Source: Lachnospiraceae bacterium (GTDB lineage: Bacteria; Bacillota; Clostridia; Lachnospirales; Anaerotignaceae). From it: DNA of 19,548 bases. A program made the position numbers and the translations under genes. The notes under the pieces are model-generated. The model was not told the origin of the DNA. It made no database searches and saw only the letters and a program-made list of their open reading frames with translations. Below are positions 13,486 to 19,548 of this stretch, in pieces. Location: positions 1 to 19,548 of the forward strand of contig JAQVIB010000007.1 in the NCBI GenBank assembly GCA_028695945.1, given 5' to 3'. Position 1 is the stretch's first letter. Each line of letters starts with the position of its first letter.

Positions 13486-14869
13486 TTTCTAAATCCTCCC
13501 ATACATGGATATACAATTTATTTTTGGTTTCGCTGTTGGCAATAAAATATTCACCGCATCTTTTGCCTATTGCCCACAAAACTTGGTTTTTGCAGGTAAT
13601 AAGCACAACTCGGTTTCGTTCTTCAAAAGGAATTTTCTGATCTATAAAAAAATCTTTTATCTTTTTATGACCTTTTTCTTTATTTATAGATATTAAATCA
13701 CCAGTTTTTCTGTTTCTAACCTCTAAAACGCCACTAATTTTATCACAGTCGAAAGCTTTAGTACATACCATATGGGAATTTCCATCTATTTTTTTTAATT
13801 TTTTTGAAATTTCAACATAAATTTCTGCTTCTTTCACAAAAACTGGCACGTCTTCATGTAAAACATAGCAAAAATCTTCCGTTTGTATTTTTGTGCTGTT
13901 TGTAAGCATTATATATTCGTATTCTCTTTTTGCCCCAAGCCCTTTAACCAAATTAATTTTTTTCCCTGTTCCAGCACTAAGCAACCTAATAACCAATGTT
14001 ATATGCCTAAAGGTAAGGTCTTTAATGTCTTTTATAAATTCCCTGTACCCTTTACGAATTATACGTCTTAAAATAACCTCTGGAAGTTTTTCTAAATCCT
14101 CTACTCTTAAATATACTGCATTCTCGGTTATTTTTTCCAAAGAATTTTTGTATGCTATCTCCGCCTGTTGTTCCATATATTTATCTTCTGCGGACAAAAG
14201 CTCTGCAGTTTTTGCTAGGTTATTAATTACACCCGAATTAATTTCTTTTTGCATATATGGTAAAAGGCTTAGGCGAATTTTGTTTCGTGCATAGTCCTCT
14301 TTAAGATTGGTGGAATCAGTGCAGTAAGGCTGATTAAGGCTTTCCAAATAATCCTCAATTTCACTTCGTGTACATCCTATAAGCGGACGTATAATGTTAT
14401 CCCTAACAGGTGAAATGCCAGAAAGACCCGTAAGCCCTGTGCCACGACAAAGACGCATAATCAAGGTTTCTGCTTGGTCGTTAAGGTTGTGGGCAACGGC
14501 AATTTTGTTTGCATTGTTTGCTTCAAGGCATTTTTTAAATTCTTCATACCTAAGAAATCTGCCACACTCTTCCTCTGTAATACCCATCTCCTTAGCTATT
14601 TTAGGAACATCGAAGGTTTTGGATGTAAAATCCAACTCCAATTGAACACAAAGTTTACGAACAAACTCCTCATCCCTATTAGCCTCAATCCCGCGTATTC
14701 CATGGTTTATATGCACAACAAACAGCGTAAGAAGTAGTTCCTCACGCTGTTTGCACAGAAACCGCAAAAGGGCAACTGAATCTGCACCGCCAGATACACC
14801 CAGCACAATCTTGTCCCCTTTTTGCAGCATATTGTATTTATTTATTGTAGCAAGAGCCTTTTCATACAT
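13478..14869 (-). CDS. tilS: tRNA(Ile)-lysidine synthetase
   Basis: The 463-residue protein is full length. TilS uses ATP to attach lysine to C34 of the tRNA-Ile CAU anticodon, switching its identity from Met to Ile; it is normally essential. The N-terminal ATP-pyrophosphatase domain carries the P-loop SGGADS (26-31), HINHGIRG, and the segment around AVAHNLNDQAETLIMRLCRGTGLTGLSGI. The C-terminal substrate-binding region includes IKDFFIDQKIPFEERNRVVLI and ends near the stop. The ATG at 14869 follows a GTGAGG-type site. The 77 bp separating it from spoIIE contain a fair promoter. It overlaps hpt at its 3' end. Confidence 0.96.
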   Translation of the reverse strand: MYEKALATINKYNMLQKGDKIVLGVSGGADSVALLRFLCKQREELLLTLFVVHINHGIRGIEANRDEEFVRKLCVQLELDFTSKTFDVPKIAKEMGITEEECGRFLRYEEFKKCLEANNANKIAVAHNLNDQAETLIMRLCRGTGLTGLSGISPVRDNIIRPLIGCTRSEIEDYLESLNQPYCTDSTNLKEDYARNKIRLSLLPYMQKEINSGVINNLAKTAELLSAEDKYMEQQAEIAYKNSLEKITENAVYLRVEDLEKLPEVILRRIIRKGYREFIKDIKDLTFRHITLVIRLLSAGTGKKINLVKGLGAKREYEYIMLTNSTKIQTEDFCYVLHEDVPVFVKEAEIYVEISKKLKKIDGNSHMVCTKAFDCDKISGVLEVRNRKTGDLISINKEKGHKKIKDFFIDQKIPFEERNRVVLITCKNQVLWAIGKRCGEYFIANSETKNKLYIHVWEDLEND

Positions 14870-14893
14870 TATTTAAAACCTCACTTTGGCTAT

Positions 14894-14922
14894 ATAATAC
14901 CCCATTTTAACCAAAATGTGAA
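14894..14922 (-). promoter_or_regulatory. Candidate sigma-A promoter of tilS-hpt
   Basis: On the minus strand there is TTCACA (14917-14922), a 17-bp spacer and TATTAT (14894-14899), each one base from consensus, in the short gap between spoIIE and tilS. It would allow tilS-hpt expression in vegetative cells when spoIIE is silent. Confidence 0.6.
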
Positions 14923-14946
14923 TAGTTGTTTTCCTTGGGGAAATCA

Positions 14947-17355
14947 TTACGTCATTCGCCCTGCAACAACTGTCATATCGTCTTTTACAGCTCCTCCGCT
15001 TCGCATTTTTGCAGCTTCAATTATTTTTTGTACTAGTTTGTCAACACTTCCGCCACATGCAGCCACTGCTTCTTCCACAATTTTGCCCTCATTGTCAACA
15101 CCAAGTGCATCGGTAACTCCATCCGTCACCATTATTACTGTATCACCTTCTTTAAGGCTGAATGTAGTTTTTTCACCCTTTGCATCCTCCATAATTCCAA
15201 CTGGAAGTGACGAAGAGCGTATTGACTTAACCTTTCCGTTGCCTGCTATAAACACCGTTGCTCCGCCATTTTTTATAACCTCACCCTTGCCTGTATATAA
15301 ATCTATACTGCAAATATCCAGTGTTGTATACATATCGTCGCTTTTGCCTGTTGCCAGTGCTGTATTAAGCACCTTTACTGCCATCTCTATGTCAAACCCT
15401 GCTGTAAGAAAGCTTCTAATTATTTTTATTCCACGGCGACTTTCTTTTGCGGCCTCTTCTCCGGAACCCATACCGTCACATACTGCCATAATGGCATGTT
15501 TGCCTTTAAGTTCATCAGCAAAATAGCTATCGCCAGTTTCAACACTTCCATCCTTAACTGCAACTGCGACGGCCTTTTGAAAACCAAAACCTCGTTCTTC
15601 CTTAAAGGTTACGGTACAGTTTTCTGCCTTGTCTATTTGGCACTTGTCCCTAACTACCAACATGTGCCTTCCTAAAACATTATTTATAACAGGAAGTATA
15701 TTTGTTTGGCATTGAAGATTGCCAAAACACTGTGGCTTTTTTATTGATACAAAAAACCCTTCCTTTTCATCATAAGCAACATAAACCCCTTTCAATTCAA
15801 TTCCCATTTTAAGCAAGGTCGCTTTAATTTCCTTTGCCATAGATTCATAAAATCTTGGTTGTGTCATTACCTCTGACCCCAGACCGCCTATAATCTTCTC
15901 TACACACTGCAATTGCTCCTTAATAAGCCCTCTGGTTTGGTTTAACCTGCCTTGCCACATAAGGGTATTGCGATGCTCTCTTGTACAAATGTTTGCCTCA
16001 TCTATTATATCTTTAAGTCGCACACATCCGTTTTTAAGCCACACAGTTGCATCGTCCTCTGTTGCACGCCCATTGTTTTCCACAGCCCCTATAAGACGGT
16101 GTATGCCCTCGTATGTATCAAAGCTTTTGGTTCGCCAGCAAAAAAGTGCCATACTACAACTTTGGCAAACCCTGTCCGCCACATTATCAATAATTTGTGC
16201 CGCCGCCTTGGGTGTTACTTCATTTTCCTCTACACTATTATCAAAAACCTCTGCAAGGGTACCGAACGCTGTTGCAAAAGCTTTAAGTCTACCCTCTGTC
16301 ATGTCCTTTAGCCGTAAGAAATAATCCTTGTGGTCAAATTCATTTTTATGGTTAGCAAAAGTATTTATATAGTCAAAATACTTTTTAGGAAGTGCCAAAA
16401 ATATAACCATAGCCAAGCCCATTGCAACTACCATGCCACGGCTTGGCAGTTCAGCTAAATAAAAAGCAGGTATTACTATTCCAATAGCAAAGCTTAGTGC
16501 CGAAAGGCCTCTGTTTTTATTGAATCCGCCACATAAAAGCCCAGCCACCGTAAACATTAAAAACTGCTGTGCATCCACTTTTTGCAAAAGCATAAGGCAT
16601 AATCCAAGCACCGCACCTGTTGCACCAGCCACCGCTGACCCTGCCCCAAATCCTAATACCAAAATTAGCAGTGTACCAAAAAACACAGCAATATCCGCAC
16701 CAAAAAACACCTTTTGTGATAAAGCTCCTATTACCGTAATAAACACAACTGCAATACAGATTATTTCGTCATTATCTAAAATTCTTCGTCCAAGATTACT
16801 TCGTATAAGACCAATTCCCGTATTAAACATAAGGCTTAACCCAATAATGGCTAATGCCTCTACAACCCACCTAAAAACGAGAAATGAACTTATTTCTGTA
16901 AATGCCATAACTACAATTGCACCCATCAACGTACACAAACTGCCCTTAACTGCATTTATAAAGGGCGAATGAACTGTTCCGTTTGATGTAATTAAAAAGT
17001 CTGTTGCCGTAGCAGAGCATAACCCTATTATGTATACAGGCAAACCATAGCTTACACCACTGGTTATGTACCCCAAAAATACTGACATGCAAACGAAATA
17101 AAAATTTGTTCCACGTCCGAAATATGCAGTTAAACAAGCTATTCCAACAGGGTTAAAATTGCCAAAAAGAGTAAAACTTCCGCAAAGATAGCCAAAAACA
17201 CAACTTATTGCAGTTTCTACCCCTTTTTTCAAAGTTATAGGTTGTGCTTTCAAAGTTGTATTTATTTTAATTGGCTTAATTTTCATTTTGATTTGCTTTT
17301 TTTCTTTTTTTATAGGTCTAATTACTTTACCAAATTCAGTTACAGGCTTGTCCAT
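14947..17355 (-). CDS. spoIIE: Stage II sporulation protein E, PP2C-type phosphatase
   Basis: The protein has 802 residues from the chosen start, near the usual SpoIIE size. SpoIIE sits in the polar division septum and dephosphorylates the anti-anti-sigma factor SpoIIAA, releasing sigma-F in the forespore. A basic N-terminal tail is followed by a block of about ten hydrophobic segments (about residues 40-320), then a central regulatory region. The C-terminal PP2C phosphatase has VCDGMGSG (DGMGSG at 627-632), TLDICSIDLYTG, SSLPVGIM, VTDGVTDA (743-750) and a terminal KDDMTVV. The ATG at 17355 is preferred over two ATGs upstream because GGGAGGG lies 6 bp before it; one of those ATGs abuts the site itself. 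Its promoter has the architecture of Spo0A-activated sigma-A promoters. Confidence 0.96.
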   Translation of the reverse strand: MDKPVTEFGKVIRPIKKEKKQIKMKIKPIKINTTLKAQPITLKKGVETAISCVFGYLCGSFTLFGNFNPVGIACLTAYFGRGTNFYFVCMSVFLGYITSGVSYGLPVYIIGLCSATATDFLITSNGTVHSPFINAVKGSLCTLMGAIVVMAFTEISSFLVFRWVVEALAIIGLSLMFNTGIGLIRSNLGRRILDNDEIICIAVVFITVIGALSQKVFFGADIAVFFGTLLILVLGFGAGSAVAGATGAVLGLCLMLLQKVDAQQFLMFTVAGLLCGGFNKNRGLSALSFAIGIVIPAFYLAELPSRGMVVAMGLAMVIFLALPKKYFDYINTFANHKNEFDHKDYFLRLKDMTEGRLKAFATAFGTLAEVFDNSVEENEVTPKAAAQIIDNVADRVCQSCSMALFCWRTKSFDTYEGIHRLIGAVENNGRATEDDATVWLKNGCVRLKDIIDEANICTREHRNTLMWQGRLNQTRGLIKEQLQCVEKIIGGLGSEVMTQPRFYESMAKEIKATLLKMGIELKGVYVAYDEKEGFFVSIKKPQCFGNLQCQTNILPVINNVLGRHMLVVRDKCQIDKAENCTVTFKEERGFGFQKAVAVAVKDGSVETGDSYFADELKGKHAIMAVCDGMGSGEEAAKESRRGIKIIRSFLTAGFDIEMAVKVLNTALATGKSDDMYTTLDICSIDLYTGKGEVIKNGGATVFIAGNGKVKSIRSSSLPVGIMEDAKGEKTTFSLKEGDTVIMVTDGVTDALGVDNEGKIVEEAVAACGGSVDKLVQKIIEAAKMRSGGAVKDDMTVVAGRMT

Positions 17356-17376
17356 ATTCATCCCTCCCGTTAGAAC

Positions 17377-17409
17377 AGTATAAAATATGAACAAAAATTA
17401 TTTTGTCAA
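17377..17409 (-). promoter_or_regulatory. spoIIE promoter with 21-bp spacer
   Basis: On the minus strand there is TTGACA (17404-17409), a 21-bp spacer and TATACT (17377-17382). A perfect -35 at abnormally wide spacing is the known signature of the Spo0A-dependent sigma-A promoters of B. subtilis spoIIE and spoIIG. A Spo0A-box-like sequence (TTTGTCAAAA on plus, one mismatch to TGTCGAA) overlaps the -35. The predicted start lies close to the gene, giving a short leader. Confidence 0.72.
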
Positions 17410-17444
17410 AATCGGTATGCCATTCCCTAAAAATTATTACTATT

Positions 17445-17451
17445 TGCGACA
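17445..17451 (-). promoter_or_regulatory. Candidate upstream Spo0A box
   Basis: TGTCGCA on the minus strand differs from the 0A-box consensus TGTCGAA at one base. It lies about 36 bp upstream of the spoIIE -35, where activating 0A boxes are expected, and abuts the U-tract of the preceding terminator. A 7-mer with one mismatch is weak evidence on its own. Confidence 0.45.
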
Positions 17452-17487
17452 AAAAAATAAGGCCTAAAAGCAATGCTTTTAAGCCTG
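17450..17487 (-). terminator. Intrinsic terminator of the 65-codon gene
   Basis: A 12-bp stem with one mismatch (17460-17471 with 17475-17486, AAT loop) is followed on the minus strand by TTATTTTTTTG. It lies 18 bp beyond the stop at 17505 and separates this gene from spoIIE. Confidence 0.85.
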
Positions 17488-17504
17488 TTCATTATAAATT
17501 CATT

Positions 17505-17702
17505 TTATTCGTAGTCATCGTCGTAATCGTCATAGCCTGTAAGGTTTCGATAATCACCTCTATTGCCCAGCCCCACAACCTGCTTAGGACGTCCTGCTTT
17601 TTTCTTTGCCCCACCTTCAGACTTACGTTTTTCAACCTCCGCTTCTTTTTCAATCTTTTTCATGCGTTCATAGCGTTCAAACTCCGATACCTTTTTTGAC
17701 AC
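17505..17702 (-). CDS. Small basic/acidic protein with AT-hook-like motif, function unknown
   Basis: I do not recognise this 65-residue protein. Residues about 5-28 form a highly charged helix rich in E, K and R, possibly a coiled coil. A basic glycine-containing linker follows with GGAKKKAGRPKQ; the AGRPK core (36-40), flanked by lysines, resembles an AT-hook, which binds the minor groove of AT-rich DNA. The protein ends in a very acidic tail, GYDDYDDDYE (56-65). The start is GTG at 17702, chosen because AGGGAGAG lies 7-8 bp upstream and a good promoter lies just beyond. A longer frame to 17762 would begin inside that promoter. It is a monocistronic unit directly upstream of spoIIE, so a link to sporulation or nucleoid organisation is conceivable but unproven. 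Confidence 0.8.
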   Translation of the reverse strand: MSKKVSEFERYERMKKIEKEAEVEKRKSEGGAKKKAGRPKQVVGLGNRGDYRNLTGYDDYDDDYE

Positions 17703-17733
17703 TGAAATTCTCTCCCTGATAAGATTTATTAAG

Positions 17734-17762
17734 ATTATAACTACATAAGTATTATTGTTCAA
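17734..17762 (-). promoter_or_regulatory. Sigma-A promoter of the 65-codon gene
   Basis: On the minus strand there is TTGAAC (17757-17762), a 17-bp spacer and TATAAT (17734-17739), about 30 bp upstream of the GTG start. Its position rules out the longer reading frame beginning at 17762. Confidence 0.7.
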
Positions 17763-17798
17763 AAACTCAATAATGTCAATAATAAATTTAAAAACCTA

Positions 17799-17827
17799 TT
17801 GCTAATTATAAAAAATAGTATATACTA
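17799..17827 (+). promoter_or_regulatory. Promoter and overlapping palindrome of the YheO-type regulator
   Basis: TTGCTA (17799-17804), a 16-bp spacer and TATACT (17821-17826) form a plausible promoter. The -10 is embedded in the perfect 12-bp palindrome TAGTATATACTA (17816-17827), a possible autoregulatory operator. The region is very AT-rich, so chance palindromes are common. Confidence 0.45.
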
Positions 17828-17888
17828 AAATTATAGAGTAAAAAATAGTAATTTCACATTAAAAAATTTTATTAAGGAGGTCCCAATT

Positions 17889-18557
17889 ATGAAACAAAAG
17901 CCTATTTCTTTGACTAAGGGTGACCTAGCAATACTTGAGTCTTATAAAACTCTTGCGGAGGGTCTTGCCAACTACCTTGGTGACGGCTATGAAATAGTAG
18001 TTCACAGCCTTGGAAACCTTGAACATTCCGTTATTAAAATTATTAACGGCCACCACACATCCCGTAGAGAGGGTTCCCCTATAACAGATTTGGGACTAAC
18101 TATGGCACGCAGTATAAACGAAAGCGGTCAAAAAAAATTTATGTCGTACTTTAATGAAACACCCAAGGGTGAACCTCTTAAAAGTACATCCATTGCAATC
18201 ACTGGTGAAAAAGGAAATACAATAGGCTTACTGTGTATCAATTTTTATATGAATACGCCTCTAAGTGCTATTCTAGCCTGCCTTACACCTGAAAATGGAG
18301 ACTTCCGTAATAACACCTATTCTGAAAGCTTTGTGGAAGATATAGATGACCTTTTGAAGCTTAGCCTTAAAGAAGCCTCTGAAAAAGTGTATAGCGACCG
18401 TTCTATTGCCACTTCAAACAAAAACAAAGAGATTATATCCATACTTAATGATAAGGGTATTTTCAACTTTAAAGATGCAGTTATTAAAATAGCTGACATG
18501 ATGGGCATTTCCAAAAACACTGTGTATATGCACATACGAAACATAACAAAAAAATAA
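17889..18557 (+). CDS. YheO/DauR-like transcriptional regulator (PAS-like plus HTH)
   Basis: This 222-residue protein has the two-domain layout of the YheO/DauR family. An N-terminal PAS-like domain (about 8-125) contains YKTLAEGLANYLGDGYEIVVHSL, GSPITDLGL and the KSTSIAI segment. A C-terminal helix-turn-helix (about 180-220) contains GIFNFKDAVIKIADMMGISKNTVYMHIR. DauR of Pseudomonas represses D-arginine catabolism genes; other members control amino-acid or nucleoside-related genes. The ATG at 17889 follows AAGGAGG by 8 bp. It is the only plus-strand gene in the window and converges on ridA across a shared terminator. YheO-type regulators are often found near ridA-like genes, so a role in amino-acid-derived imine handling is a reasonable guess. 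Confidence 0.92.
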   Translation: MKQKPISLTKGDLAILESYKTLAEGLANYLGDGYEIVVHSLGNLEHSVIKIINGHHTSRREGSPITDLGLTMARSINESGQKKFMSYFNETPKGEPLKSTSIAITGEKGNTIGLLCINFYMNTPLSAILACLTPENGDFRNNTYSESFVEDIDDLLKLSLKEASEKVYSDRSIATSNKNKEIISILNDKGIFNFKDAVIKIADMMGISKNTVYMHIRNITKK

Positions 18558-18606
18558 TAAAAAAGGGCATCCCACTTCAATGTTATGAAGTGGAATGCCT
18601 TTTTTA
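18558..18606. terminator. Bidirectional terminator between the YheO-type gene and ridA
   Basis: The stem formed by AAGGGCATCCCACTTCA (18563-18579) and the region 18586-18602, with an ATGTTA loop, contains an 8-bp perfect core CCACTTCA/TGAAGTGG and one mismatch. It is flanked by A-runs on the left and T-runs on the right, so it can end transcripts from both directions. Confidence 0.87.
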
Positions 18607-18626
18607 GTTATGAGCGAAAGTTTTTA

Positions 18627-19007
18627 TTATTTTTCAAGAACAGCAATAACCTCAACTTCGCAAAGAAGTTTTTTAGGTAATTCTTTTACAGCTACACAAG
18701 AACGTGCTGGTTTGCCTGTAAAATATTTGCCGTAAATTTCGTTAAAAGCAGCGAAATCTGCCATGTCTGCAAGGAAACATGTTGTTTTAACAACCTGTTC
18801 AAAACCAATTCCGTTTTCTTCAAGAATTGCTTTAAGGCTCTGCATAACTCTTTCTGCCTGTTCTTCAATTGTTGTTCCAACAATCTCACCAGTTCCTGGC
18901 ATTAAAGCCACCTGACCTGATGTAAATAAAAATCCGTTTGCTGAAATTGCCTGTGAGTATGGGCCAATTGCTGCTGGTGCCTTATCTGTGCTTGTAACTT
19001 TTAACAT
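18627..19007 (-). CDS. ridA: RidA family enamine/imine deaminase
   Basis: The protein has 126 residues, the standard YjgF/YER057c/UK114 length. RidA proteins form trimers that hydrolyse reactive 2-aminoacrylate and other enamines released by PLP enzymes such as threonine/serine dehydratase, protecting PLP enzymes from damage. The N-terminal APAAIGPYSQAI (10-21), the LFTSGQVALMPGTGEI segment and the conserved Arg102 in KPARSCVAVKELPK with Glu117 in CEVEVIAV, matching the active-site Arg and Glu of RidA, are all present. The ATG at 19007 follows AAGGGAG and has a strong promoter at 19064-19092. It converges on the YheO-type regulator. No PLP enzyme gene is in the window. Confidence 0.95.
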   Translation of the reverse strand: MLKVTSTDKAPAAIGPYSQAISANGFLFTSGQVALMPGTGEIVGTTIEEQAERVMQSLKAILEENGIGFEQVVKTTCFLADMADFAAFNEIYGKYFTGKPARSCVAVKELPKKLLCEVEVIAVLEK

Positions 19008-19063
19008 TTGCGAAAACTCCCTTCAAAAATAAAAATTAGATACAGTATTTGTTTGTTTGAATA

Positions 19064-19092
19064 ATTATATACCGTAAAAAATTTTTAGTCAA
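19064..19092 (-). promoter_or_regulatory. Sigma-A promoter of ridA
   Basis: On the minus strand there is TTGACT (19087-19092), a 17-bp spacer and TATAAT (19064-19069), one base from full consensus, about 55 bp upstream of the ridA start. I found nothing further in the AT-rich stretch up to the MATE gene stop at 19195, and no convincing terminator there for the MATE gene. Confidence 0.8.
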
Positions 19093-19194
19093 TGGACTTT
19101 TTTTTATTTTCAAAATTATTTTTCACCTACGTTAAAATGTTTTACCATTTGGAACGTATTTCATTCCTATCAATGTTATAGTACGTCCTGAATC

Positions 19195-19548
19195 TTAATT
19201 CTTTGTAAACCTTTCATTCCACTTCCCGCTTTTAAGATAAATTGTGTATACAGTGTTGCTCCAAATTGGGGCAATAATCCATGCCGCCGCAACGCCATAG
19301 AACCCAAAACCCATTATTCGTGCCATAAAATAGGCAACAGGCACACGTATTATAAGCTGTGCAACAACTGTATTTTTAAGGGCAAACATAGCATTTCCTG
19401 TGCCCTTAATAAAGCCCATAAGTGGATAATAAATTGCATAAAGTATGTACATCCAGCAAGAAATTCTTATATACTTGGATGCCATTGCCACAACCTCTGG
19501 GTCGGTATTAAAAATTTCTGTAAGGTTTTCGGCAAAAAGCATTATAAC
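19195..19548 (-). CDS. MATE family multidrug/Na+ antiporter, C-terminal part
   Basis: The last 117 residues of a protein whose 5' end lies beyond the right edge. The stretch contains about three hydrophobic helices, with ISCWMYILYAIYYPLMGFIKGTGN, VVAQLIIRVPVAYFMARIMGFG and GVAAAWIIAPIWSNTVYTIYLKSGKW. This matches the final helices of the NorM/DinF-type MATE transporters: PLMGFIKGTGN is like the usual GxLRGxGxT region, and the WRVPxAY-like and GVWxA-like segments are in the expected order. MATE proteins export cationic drugs or metabolites in exchange for Na+ or H+. The frame is open to the window edge; the first ATG seen at 19542 is internal. The substrate cannot be told. Confidence 0.88.
   Translation of the reverse strand, partial: VIMLFAENLTEIFNTDPEVVAMASKYIRISCWMYILYAIYYPLMGFIKGTGNAMFALKNTVVAQLIIRVPVAYFMARIMGFGFYGVAAAWIIAPIWSNTVYTIYLKSGKWNERFTKN

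Noticed and set aside
14822..15526. Long plus-strand reading frame of 234 codons opposite spoIIE and tilS
   Set aside because: It overlaps the spoIIE phosphatase domain and the tilS start in antisense and has no credible ribosome binding site or domain.

Overview
The window is chromosomal DNA from a low-GC, endospore-forming Gram-positive anaerobe, most likely a Clostridia member of the Lachnospiraceae/Anaerotignum type. The evidence is AT-rich intergenic DNA, strong AGGAGG ribosome binding sites, sigma-A promoters close to TTGACA-N17-TATAAT, U-tract intrinsic terminators, a complete spoIIE, and the Firmicutes core gene order spoIIE-tilS-hpt-ftsH-coaX-dusB-greA-lysS. Almost every gene lies on the minus strand; only the YheO-type regulator near 18 kb is on the plus strand. 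Family assignments come from recognising motifs by eye; no database search was run.

Layout in the direction of minus-strand transcription (high to low coordinates). The right edge holds the 3' end of a MATE transporter, then ridA. ridA converges on the plus-strand YheO-type regulator across a shared terminator. A 65-codon basic/acidic protein with an AT-hook-like motif follows, with its own promoter and terminator. Next is spoIIE, behind a promoter with an unusual 21-bp spacer and Spo0A-box-like sites. tilS and hpt overlap by 8 bp and end in a terminator. ftsH has its own promoter and is followed by an FlK-type hotdog thioesterase. argF sits behind a possibly structured leader. Beyond the argF terminator come birA and a small DUF6145-like gene. 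Two tandem, diverged coaX paralogues overlap each other and run into dusB. A 301-codon gene of unknown function follows, then greA and lysS. Past the lysS terminator are an IclR regulator and the N-terminal half of an acetylating acetaldehyde dehydrogenase, cut by the left edge.

Most genes are housekeeping: translation fidelity (tilS, dusB, lysS), transcription elongation (greA), membrane proteolysis (ftsH), purine salvage (hpt), CoA and biotin cofactor metabolism (coaX, birA), and arginine synthesis (argF). spoIIE links the cluster to sporulation. The less ordinary content is non-coding. Three multi-hairpin intergenic elements (about 1453-1725, 4857-5050 and 9168-9300) each lie between a stop codon and the intrinsic terminator that ends that gene. 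Two of them are clearly copies of one family and show a compensatory stem change. The third is bracketed by an exact duplication of the terminator hairpin. I saw no CRISPR array, tRNA, rRNA, transposase gene or phage gene.
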